The notes under the pieces are model-generated. The model was not told the origin of the DNA. It searched no databases and was given only the letters and a program-made list of their open reading frames with translations. From assembly GCA_046160825.1 (NCBI GenBank), contig JBJXHC010000023.1, positions 1-29,760 of the forward strand: 29,760 nucleotides of DNA, in the 5' to 3' direction. Both the position numbers and the translations under genes were made by a program. Below, one piece after another: positions 1-5,405 of this stretch (its first letter is position 1; each line of letters opens with the position of its first letter). The stretch is from JBJXHC01 sp046160825. Its GTDB lineage: Bacteria; Bacteroidota; Ignavibacteria; UBA10030; UBA6906.

Positions 1-590
1 CCTCCAGCCTGGTCGGCCCCGACGGCAAGAGACCCCTGAAGAAACTGCATCACGAACCAGAAACCGAGGAAGAAGAATGCGGACAATTCAACGACGGGAA
101 AGAAGACAAACAAGGGTATCATCGTAAGCACTCGGGCTTTGGGGTAGAGAATAAAATACGCACCCATCACGCCTGCAATAGCACCGCTTGCCCCAATCAA
201 AGGCGTTGGTGAATTCGGGTGGAAGTACACTTCAACTGCGGCAGCACCTGCACCAGCGATGAGATAGAAAAAGAAGAATCCAATGTGCCCGAGCTTATCT
301 TCAACATTGTCGCCAAACACGTAGAGAAATAACATGTTCCCGATAAGATGCAGCCACCCACCATGCAAAAACATGGATGTGAAAAGCGCCAGCATCGGCT
401 TGACCGCCAAGTGGCCAGACTGTAAGAGCGAAGTCAGCTCAACGGGAATTACACCGAATCTGTAGAAGAGAGCGTCAACCCTGTTTCCCAGGGATAACTC
501 AAAGAAGAAAACGGCTCCGCAAGTCAAGATAAACGTGTAGTTGACAAAAGGAATCGTGCGTGACTTGATGGTGTCTCTCAAAGGAATCAT
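1..590 (-). CDS. Rhomboid-family intramembrane serine protease (C-terminus cut off by window edge)
   Basis: Reading leftward from the ATG at 590 the frame stays open to base 1, giving about 196 residues without a stop. The protein is very hydrophobic with several membrane segments. Two rhomboid signatures are visible: an HGGWLHLIGNM segment at residues 76-86 (the conserved H..xxxN motif next to TM2) and LIGASGAIAGVMGAY around residues 131-145, where Ser135 in GASG is the expected catalytic nucleophile of TM4. The catalytic His of TM6 would lie beyond the window. Family members cleave membrane proteins within the bilayer; the substrate here is unknown. A promoter fitting the local pattern lies upstream but its -35 box is interrupted by the adjacent mobile element, so present expression may depend on readthrough from the transposase gene, which is on the same strand and stops about 70 bases upstream. 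Confidence 0.9.
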   Translation of the reverse strand, partial: MIPLRDTIKSRTIPFVNYTFILTCGAVFFFELSLGNRVDALFYRFGVIPVELTSLLQSGHLAVKPMLALFTSMFLHGGWLHLIGNMLFLYVFGDNVEDKLGHIGFFFFYLIAGAGAAAVEVYFHPNSPTPLIGASGAIAGVMGAYFILYPKARVLTMIPLFVFFPVVELSAFFFLGFWFVMQFLQGSLAVGADQAG

Positions 591-625
591 CAGTACTCAA
601 TCTCTCCATGCAATATTCGGCGCTG

Positions 626-652
626 AGTGTAATGAAAGGCATGGGCAATGTC
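626..652 (-). promoter_or_regulatory. Rhomboid gene promoter, -35 box split by the mobile element
   Basis: On the minus strand a TACACT -10 box (626-631) is preceded by a 17-base spacer. The next four bases (649-652) read GACA. If the element is removed and one target copy deleted, the two bases upstream become TT, giving a perfect TTGACA -35. In the present sequence they are CC from the element end, giving CCGACA. The expected transcription start near 619 leaves a leader of about 30 bases. This reconstruction is inferred from sequence alone. Confidence 0.45.
645..652. repeat. Left copy of 8-bp target-site duplication
   Basis: GCAATGTC directly abuts the left inverted repeat at 653 and is repeated exactly immediately outside the right inverted repeat (4202-4209). 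An 8-bp duplication is typical for IS1-family transposition (usually 8-9 bp). Confidence 0.9.
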
Positions 653-678
653 GGTAGTGTCTCAGTTTGATTTACGTG
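653..678. repeat. Left terminal inverted repeat of the IS1-family element
   Basis: Twenty-six bases starting GGTAGTGTCTCAGTTTG are the exact reverse complement of 4176-4201. The match ends at 678. The transposase stop codon (662-664) lies inside this repeat, so coding sequence and transposase-binding end overlap. Confidence 0.92.
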
Positions 679-1510
679 TTTCGTCCGCATCCAGCAATCT
701 TGCTAAATCTTCAATTTCCCATAGCTTACTTGTGACACCCGCGGCCATTGCCGGAGTGACTCGCAACGTCTTATGTATTCTCACAAAGTTGTAGTACATG
801 AAGTGCAACGCAACCGCGTGCGCATGGTTCTCTACTTTCTTTGAGAACGCATTTGTCAAACGCGTGAACCGTCGCATATTCATACGCATGGTCAGGTTGG
901 AACGCTCCACAAAAGAAGTGCTGATGTGTTTCGGATTCGGATTTCCCATGATCGGCTTCTTTTCGATTCCGGTACATTCCGCAGGTGAATAGCGGTGATC
1001 GCTGTCTAACGGTTTGCCGTACATCTTCACGAGTTGTGCAAAGTCGATGTTTGCTCCAAAGTTTGCGTCCACCGCTTCAATATATGCTTTCAGCCCGTCC
1101 GTTGTCAATTGCACTCTATTCGTCAGGCGTGAAGCAACATCATTGACAAACACATGAGCATAGGACGCGTCACGGTTTCCGACAAGCCACGAGATTGCAA
1201 GTTTTGAATCTGCATCTATTCCCGTCCACGTCCACACACTACCAATACCGTATTGACCGCGCATATCCTCTGGCACATTCTTATCTTTGGAATAAATGAA
1301 CGACCATATTTCGTCGCACTGTACGCGCTTCGATGTGAGGTTGCGGACATGCACATCATGGTAGGTCTGGCAAGCTGAACCAATATCAACGAGCAACTTC
1401 GTAACCGTGTTAATCGAAACGTCCGCAAGGCGTGAGGTTGCCCGCAAGCTGTTTCCTTCAACGAGAAGTCCGATGATTTGAGTACGTTTTTCAAGCGATA
1501 AGCGGTTCAT
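662..1510 (-). CDS. IS1-family DDE transposase
   Basis: This 282-residue protein moves the element that contains it. The N-terminal part (MNRLSLEKRTQIIGLL, residues 1-16, through about 45) is a helix-turn-helix DNA-binding region with the INTVTKLL recognition helix. The catalytic acidic residues expected of the family are visible as QCDEIWSF (Asp66), TTDGLKAY (Asp138) and SFVERSNL (Glu202), followed by a conserved RMNMRRFTRLTNAFSKK tract. It is a single uninterrupted frame, as in the longer IS1 subgroup, rather than the frameshifted insA/insB of classical IS1. I chose the ATG at 1510, preceded by AAAGG. A longer frame could start at a TTG at 1540, but that codon overlaps the -10 box of the predicted promoter. 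The stop codon lies inside the left inverted repeat. Confidence 0.95.
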   Translation of the reverse strand: MNRLSLEKRTQIIGLLVEGNSLRATSRLADVSINTVTKLLVDIGSACQTYHDVHVRNLTSKRVQCDEIWSFIYSKDKNVPEDMRGQYGIGSVWTWTGIDADSKLAISWLVGNRDASYAHVFVNDVASRLTNRVQLTTDGLKAYIEAVDANFGANIDFAQLVKMYGKPLDSDHRYSPAECTGIEKKPIMGNPNPKHISTSFVERSNLTMRMNMRRFTRLTNAFSKKVENHAHAVALHFMYYNFVRIHKTLRVTPAMAAGVTSKLWEIEDLARLLDADETRKSN

Positions 1511-1538
1511 GGTGGCAGCCTTTGTTTTGTCTGCTACC

Positions 1539-1567
1539 AATATAACCCTTTATGCTTGTCTTGTCAA
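1539..1567 (-). promoter_or_regulatory. Transposase promoter (TTGACA, N17, TATATT)
   Basis: On the minus strand a perfect TTGACA (1562-1567), a 17-base spacer and TATATT (1539-1544) precede the transposase. The predicted start near 1532 leaves a leader of about 22 bases to the ATG at 1510. The -35 box and most of the spacer lie inside an 11-bp perfect palindrome. Confidence 0.7.
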
Positions 1568-1575
1568 GCATAAAG
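1548..1575. promoter_or_regulatory. 11-bp perfect inverted repeat over the transposase promoter (operator-like)
   Basis: CTTTATGCTTG (1548-1558) and CAAGCATAAAG (1565-1575) are exact reverse complements separated by 6 bases. The palindrome lies between the R-M gene end and the transposase and overlaps the transposase -35 box. No U-tract follows on either strand, so it is not a standard intrinsic terminator. It could be a repressor-binding operator, or a hairpin that, on readthrough transcripts from the passenger genes, structures the transposase leader. Confidence 0.5.
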
Positions 1576-1576
1576 T

Positions 1577-1683
1577 TCAGTTTGAGGATTTTATCTTTGC
1601 CCCCTTTCTAATAATCTCATCCTGTTTCGTCCGAATCTTTTCGATTGTTGTATTGTGATGCTCAATCTTCTTCTCAGCAAGGT
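1577..1683 (-). other. Out-of-frame remainder of the HsdS-like C-terminus
   Basis: Downstream of the G tract, the frame reached with one extra or two fewer G residues encodes about 70 residues (starting RKAAKGKTSSKGRLEK) and stops with TGA at 1577-1579. It contains the LPLPTPTTQKKIV motif, corresponding to the IPLPPLxEQKxIV element that begins the C-terminal helix of HsdS half-subunits, then a helical Glu/Lys-rich segment. This shows that the gene was designed to continue past the stop used by the present frame. The segment listed here is only the part beyond that stop; its coding begins at about 1786. Confidence 0.75.
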
Positions 1684-3885
1684 CTACCGCTCGAACAATC
1701 TTCTTTTGGGTGGTTGGTGTGGGTAATGGCAATAACATTTTTTCAAGCCTACCCTTGCTTGAGGTCTTTCCCTTGGCCGCTTTTCGCCCCCCCCCCCGAT
1801 GTTGAGTCTTGGCAAAATATGGTATAGGTACTTGGGGAGTACGCGCTTAGGGTCTTTGGGGATAACCGCCGCTATTGCTTCGTTGGTATACAAATCTTTG
1901 CCTGCTATTGCCACCTTCCCAAGACTCAATTTGAAGCTCAGCAATACCGTCCCCTCTTTCACCAGCTTCGCACGCGAATGCTCAACGGCTTCAGCGGTAA
2001 TCTTGTTTTCTGTGTCGGTGAGGTATGCACCCTCGCAGTTTGAAATATCCCTGATGTTTGCCCAAAGCTTATTGCCACCGTAGTAGCTACGGTTTTTTGT
2101 GCTGGGTGTCCGGCCTATTACCAGATCACACACGTCTCCAAGGGGAACCCATCCAGACTGTCTACGGCGCTTCTTGTATTCATCTACAGTGAGAATGTAA
2201 CCGTGTTTCTTGATCGTTTCAAAGCTCACCGAAAACGATTTATTGGAGTTGGCCTTGTCATTCCATAGTTGCCTGAGAAGAGGAATATCGTTTTTCTTCT
2301 GTGGCCTTCTGCCGAACCGTCGATGTGATTTTTCAAACCCATCTTCTGTAACTTCAAAGAACCAAACTTTTTTTGTTGTCCGTCCCTTTTTGAAGACCAA
2401 GATGCTCGTTGGTTGCCCTGTATAAGGCTGAAAGACATATCCGTCCAGACTTATCACCGCCAGGACTTCACAGGTTTCCAATAAGATTTGCCTGACCTTT
2501 ACAGACTGTGCGGTTTCATCAAAAAGTAACCCTTCGGGAACAACGATTCCGGCTTTCCCGCCATCCTTCAACGCATCAATGATATGTTTCAGAAAAATGG
2601 CGTTGGCGTTTTCCGTTGATAGTCCATATAGAGCCGAATAGTCTGTCTTCTGTGAAAACGGATAGTTCGCAAGAACAATCTCGAATTTTCCTTTTATCGG
2701 GGCACTCAAGCTATCCATCTGTTCGATGTTGGTGTGTCCGTCGCCAATAATAATCATATTCATCTTGGCGATTTTTGCCGTACCAGTAAGCTCTCGTCCG
2801 TAAATTGTTTTTTCCTTGATGATCCGCAGGTTGCCTTTTGTTGGTCGTACCTTGCTTTTGATGTGCCGGAAGGCTTGAATTAAGAATCCGCCCGTCCCGC
2901 ATGTGGGATCATACACCCTGTCTTTGAACACCGGATCAACAAGATCAACTATCAGCTTGACTATATGGCGCGGGGTGAAATATTCACCGAGGTCGTTTCC
3001 AACTGAGATTGAGTTCTTTAGGAAATACTCAAAGGCATCTCCCTTGATGTCTGAGTCTGTATCAAGCAATGTGAGCTTGCTGAGTTTGTCTACTATGGCC
3101 TTGAGTGTTTTCGCGTTCGTGATAGCAAGCTTCTGCTGGAAAACATCCCCGCTGTGGTTATACTTGTCAACAAGCCTTGGCAAAATCGTATCATTGATAT
3201 AGTCTAACATTTCCGTGGCCTTCTTGTCTTTGAAGGCATCCCAACAGTATTGTTCATCAAGGATTCTATCCTCCCCGACATTTTCACGCTCTTTCTCGAT
3301 TTCACTTATCAGCTTCAAGAACAGTAGGTTTGAAAATTCGGTGAATCGTTCCAATCCTTCCCGCAAGCCCTCTTTCCGTAATAGATCGTTTGCTTCGCTG
3401 AATACTCCAATTAGTTGCTGTTTCGTATGACGTACAACCTCCGGCGTCCGTACATCGAAACCCTCTCTTACAAAGCGAAGCAGTTGCTTCTCACCCAAAA
3501 GGGTTGTAACCAACTCGCCATCGAAGCGAAGATTCCGTTTGCTCCGCCGATCATACGATTCGATTATTGCCCCATCGGCAACAAATATAATATCTATATC
3601 CAACGGTTTTGCATAAAGCTCAACGGCTTGCAATAGAGCCTTTTTCAGGCTCTGACCGGATCGCTTGGCTTCAATTATTGCAATCGGCGTATCGGTGTTC
3701 GATTCATACAGCACGTAATCGGGTTCATACCCACCAAGCTTCTTCTTCTGATCTGCGGTTTTTGGTCTTTCAGTAAAGACGTTGCATCGCGGAGATGCTT
3801 CGTCTGTATCCCATCCGAGATTAGTCAGAAGAGAATCTAACCGTTTTCTGGTCGCGGTTTCCTTGGGCTTTGAGAGTTGGCTCAT
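1684..3885 (-). CDS. Single-chain restriction-modification enzyme: nuclease, N6-adenine methylase and HsdS-like domain (G-tract frameshift near 3' end)
   Basis: The 733-residue product combines three R-M functions in one chain. Residues 45-110 resemble the HsdR N-terminal nuclease: EPDYVLYE (Asp56) and IIEAKRSG (Glu72, Lys74) form a PD-(D/E)xK motif. Residues 150-570 are an HsdM-like N6-adenine methyltransferase: ISVGNDLGEYFTPRHIVK, the SAM motif YDPTCGTGGFL (325-335) and motif IV ANYPFS (406-411), NYPF where NPPF/Y is usual. Residues 578-695 match a HsdS target-recognition half (WVPLGDVCDLVIGRTPSTKN). At 1787-1797 the coding strand has 11 consecutive G. After it this frame gives an unrelated tail ending at 1684. 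With 12 or 9 G the frame would continue to 1577 with an HsdS-like end (EKMLLPLPTPTTQKKIV), about 769 residues. The start overlaps the upstream gene as ATGA. Best call: type IIG-like R-M enzyme, possibly phase variable. A homopolymer sequencing error is the alternative. Confidence 0.88.
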   Translation of the reverse strand: MSQLSKPKETATRKRLDSLLTNLGWDTDEASPRCNVFTERPKTADQKKKLGGYEPDYVLYESNTDTPIAIIEAKRSGQSLKKALLQAVELYAKPLDIDIIFVADGAIIESYDRRSKRNLRFDGELVTTLLGEKQLLRFVREGFDVRTPEVVRHTKQQLIGVFSEANDLLRKEGLREGLERFTEFSNLLFLKLISEIEKERENVGEDRILDEQYCWDAFKDKKATEMLDYINDTILPRLVDKYNHSGDVFQQKLAITNAKTLKAIVDKLSKLTLLDTDSDIKGDAFEYFLKNSISVGNDLGEYFTPRHIVKLIVDLVDPVFKDRVYDPTCGTGGFLIQAFRHIKSKVRPTKGNLRIIKEKTIYGRELTGTAKIAKMNMIIIGDGHTNIEQMDSLSAPIKGKFEIVLANYPFSQKTDYSALYGLSTENANAIFLKHIIDALKDGGKAGIVVPEGLLFDETAQSVKVRQILLETCEVLAVISLDGYVFQPYTGQPTSILVFKKGRTTKKVWFFEVTEDGFEKSHRRFGRRPQKKNDIPLLRQLWNDKANSNKSFSVSFETIKKHGYILTVDEYKKRRRQSGWVPLGDVCDLVIGRTPSTKNRSYYGGNKLWANIRDISNCEGAYLTDTENKITAEAVEHSRAKLVKEGTVLLSFKLSLGKVAIAGKDLYTNEAIAAVIPKDPKRVLPKYLYHILPRLNIGGGGEKRPRERPQARVGLKKCYCHYPHQPPKRRLFER
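1787..1797 (-). repeat. Poly-G (11) tract inside the R-M gene, candidate slipped-strand phase-variation site
   Basis: Eleven C on the plus strand (11 G in the coding strand) encode the IGGGG stretch at residues 696-700, just after the target-recognition domain. A run of this length in coding DNA is very unlikely by chance in a genome of roughly balanced composition. With 12 or 9 G the HsdS-like C-terminus is in frame, 11 gives the alternative tail ending at 1684, and 10 gives a stop after about 12 further codons. Confidence 0.8.
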
Positions 3886-4127
3886 GGTTTTTTTCTCTTA
3901 CTCCAGCGTTTCTTCGCTGCAAGCTTGGCTATCTTTGTTCGTTGAGCGGGGGAGAGAGCTTTCGCTCGTGCTTTGCCACCCTTTAGCCCTCCAAGCCGTC
4001 CAAGTGCAACGGCGTGTTGGTTCTTCGTGTTGTATTCGGGTAGTTGTTCGGCAACTTGACCAGTTGCGAGGGCGACAATGTTGGCGGCAAGCTGATTGGA
4101 ATCGCGGGGGCGCTTGGGCTTTTTCAT
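3882..4127 (-). CDS. Small basic protein, translationally coupled to the R-M enzyme
   Basis: The 81-residue product is rich in Lys, Arg and Ala. It has a moderately conserved N-terminus (KRPRDSNQLAANIVALATGQ) and a C-terminal GRLGGLKGGKARAKALSP segment (residues 43-60) leading into an IAKLAAKKRW helix. Small proteins with this LGGxKGGKARAxxLSPxxRxxIAxxAAxxRW pattern are widespread and mostly unassigned. The basic charge suggests nucleic-acid binding. Its stop overlaps the start of the R-M gene by four bases (ATGA), so the two are almost certainly co-translated. The position suggests a regulator, accessory factor or protective partner of the R-M enzyme, but that is inference from context. A TATATT box ends only six bases before the ATG, so the transcript may be leaderless. 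Confidence 0.75.
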   Translation of the reverse strand: MKKPKRPRDSNQLAANIVALATGQVAEQLPEYNTKNQHAVALGRLGGLKGGKARAKALSPAQRTKIAKLAAKKRWSKRKKP

Positions 4128-4133
4128 GCCGCC

Positions 4134-4162
4134 AATATAGTGCTTCTTTACCGCTCAAGCAA
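4134..4162 (-). promoter_or_regulatory. Promoter of the passenger operon (TTGCTT, N17, TATATT), probably leaderless
   Basis: On the minus strand TTGCTT (4157-4162), 17 bases and TATATT (4134-4139) lie inside the right end of the element. Only six bases separate the -10 box from the ATG at 4127, so transcription would start at or next to the start codon. Confidence 0.55.
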
Positions 4163-4175
4163 GGGAAAAGTAAAT

Positions 4176-4201
4176 CACGTAAATCAAACTGAGACACTAC
4201 C
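4176..4201. repeat. Right terminal inverted repeat of the IS1-family element
   Basis: Twenty-six bases ending CTGAGACACTACC are the exact reverse complement of 653-678. Beyond 26 bases the two ends diverge. The repeat is followed directly by the target duplication. Confidence 0.92.
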
Positions 4202-4209
4202 GCAATGTC
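4202..4209. repeat. Right copy of 8-bp target-site duplication
   Basis: GCAATGTC follows the right inverted repeat and matches 645-652 exactly. Removing the element and one copy rebuilds a divergent intergenic region of about 130 bases between the rhomboid gene and the HisC-like gene. Confidence 0.9.
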
Positions 4210-4216
4210 AAGTTTC

Positions 4217-4245
4217 TTGCATTTCGGAGCGATGTTTGGTACCTT
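4217..4245 (+). promoter_or_regulatory. Candidate promoter of the HisC-like gene (TTGCAT, N17, TACCTT)
   Basis: TTGCAT, a 17-base spacer and TACCTT lie about 30 bases before the ATG. The boxes match consensus weakly, but the same TACCTT and 17-base spacing recur before the lipoprotein gene. The mobile element inserted only a few bases upstream of the -35 and leaves this promoter intact. Confidence 0.35.
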
Positions 4246-4277
4246 CTCATCATTATTCCCCACTGTAGTCGTTCTCA

Positions 4278-5405
4278 ATGCGTCTTGTTCCACCTTACAT
4301 CGAGTCACTCGAGCCATACAAGCCCGGGAAACCCAGTTCTGAACTTCGAAAAGAATTGGGCATCCAGCGGGTTATCAAGCTCGCCTCAAACGAGAATCCT
4401 CTCGGACCCTCACCAAAAGCGCTCCAGGAAATTCAAAAGCACCTGCACGACCTGCATCTTTATCCCAATGGCGGATTGGATTTGCGTGAAGTGCTCGCTG
4501 AGCGTTTTGACTTGAAGCCGCACAACGTCATAGCCGGTAGTGGCTCCGAGGGTATCATGTCCAACATTATCCGCACGTTCTTGTGTGATGACGACGAGGT
4601 ACTCACCTCCGAAGGGACATTTGTCGGGTTTTATGTCCTTGCACGCTCGCGTGGAATCAAGCTGGTGACTGTTCCTCTGGCTGAATACCACTACGATCTT
4701 CAACGAATTGCTGCAGCAATCACTGAACGGACGAAGATCATTTATCTTTCAAATCCGAACAATCCAACGGGTACAATCTTTACAAAGACCGAATTCGATC
4801 AATTCATGAAATCCGTTCCGTCTCATGTCCTTATCATCCTTGACGAAGCGTACTTTGAATACGCAAAAGATAATCCCAAGTACCCGGATTCCATGCACTA
4901 TCGTTACGATAACGTCATCACGCTCAGGACGTTTTCCAAAGTCTATGGCCTTGCCGGGATTCGGATCGGATACGGATTTGCCCACGAGGAGCTGATAACA
5001 AATCTTTTGAAGGTGAAACTCCCGTTTGAACCGAGCTCCCTCGCGCAGGCAGCAGGAATAGGCGCGCTGGGTGATTCATCCTTTCTTCACCGTTCTCTTG
5101 AAGTGAATGCCGAAGGGCTGCTTCTTTTAATTCCTGCATTGAAGGAACTTGGTTTCATCGTCGTTCCGACCGAGGCAAATTTTGTTATGCTCGCACTACG
5201 CAACGAAGCCGAGGTCAACCGTGTGTATGATGAGCTTTTGCAGCGCGGGATCATCATCAGACCCCTTGGCGCGTTTGGCCTCCCCCATTGCATCAGAATC
5301 ACGATCGGAACCAAAGAGGAAAACACAGAATTGTTGGCGGCATTACAATCCATATACACACAGACATTCGTAGCATCATTCAGGAGTAGCCATGCAAGTT
5401 CTTAA
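4278..5405 (+). CDS. hisC: HisC-like PLP aminotransferase (histidinol-phosphate or aromatic amino acid aminotransferase)
   Basis: This 375-residue class I/II PLP aminotransferase matches the HisC family in length and motifs: LASNENPLGPSPKA near residue 35, SNPNNPTG (158-165), the PLP-pyridine Asp189 in LDEAYFEY, the Schiff-base Lys221 in TFSKVYGLAG, and GIRIGYG with Arg229. HisC converts histidinol phosphate and 2-oxoglutarate to imidazole acetol phosphate and glutamate, but members of the family also transaminate tyrosine and phenylalanine. Here the stop overlaps the start of 4-hydroxyphenylpyruvate dioxygenase by 14 bases, and homogentisate dioxygenase lies downstream, with no other his genes nearby. 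That favours a tyrosine aminotransferase role supplying 4-hydroxyphenylpyruvate. There is no clear Shine-Dalgarno sequence. The family assignment is firm; the substrate is inferred from context. Confidence 0.92.
   Translation: MRLVPPYIESLEPYKPGKPSSELRKELGIQRVIKLASNENPLGPSPKALQEIQKHLHDLHLYPNGGLDLREVLAERFDLKPHNVIAGSGSEGIMSNIIRTFLCDDDEVLTSEGTFVGFYVLARSRGIKLVTVPLAEYHYDLQRIAAAITERTKIIYLSNPNNPTGTIFTKTEFDQFMKSVPSHVLIILDEAYFEYAKDNPKYPDSMHYRYDNVITLRTFSKVYGLAGIRIGYGFAHEELITNLLKVKLPFEPSSLAQAAGIGALGDSSFLHRSLEVNAEGLLLLIPALKELGFIVVPTEANFVMLALRNEAEVNRVYDELLQRGIIIRPLGAFGLPHCIRITIGTKEENTELLAALQSIYTQTFVASFRSSHASS

Larger units (their letters stand above)
653..4201 (-). mobile_element. IS1-family element carrying restriction-modification passenger genes
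   Basis: The 3,549-bp element is defined by perfect 26-bp terminal inverted repeats starting GGTAGTGTCTCAG and a perfect 8-bp target duplication (GCAATGTC). The ends begin GGT..TG, as do the ends of IS1-family elements. Inside, all on the minus strand, are one IS1-like DDE transposase (662-1510), a single-chain R-M enzyme (1684-3885, or to 1577 if the G tract is in frame) and a small basic protein (3882-4127). There is no second transposase and no internal copy of the inverted repeat, so this is one unit with passengers, not two IS copies flanking cargo. Perfect repeats and duplication suggest a recent insertion. Elements of this architecture are called transporter IS (tIS). Confidence 0.9.

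Noticed and set aside
1511..1540. Longer transposase start at a TTG (1540)
   Set aside because: The TTG overlaps the -10 box of a near-perfect promoter, and family homology starts at the ATG at 1510.
1548..1575. Hairpin as an intrinsic terminator
   Set aside because: The stem is AT-rich and no U-tract follows on either strand; it overlaps the transposase promoter.
1577..1585. Nine bases (TCAGTTTGA) shared with the terminal inverted repeat, as a possible internal IS end
   Set aside because: The flanking bases do not match the repeat on either side; a 9-base match in 3.5 kb is not surprising.
653..4201. Composite transposon with two IS copies
   Set aside because: Only one transposase is present and the inverted repeats occur only at the outer ends.
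3898..4317. 139-residue minus-strand frame across the right element junction
   Set aside because: It overlaps the small basic gene in another frame, crosses the insertion junction and has no domain-like content.
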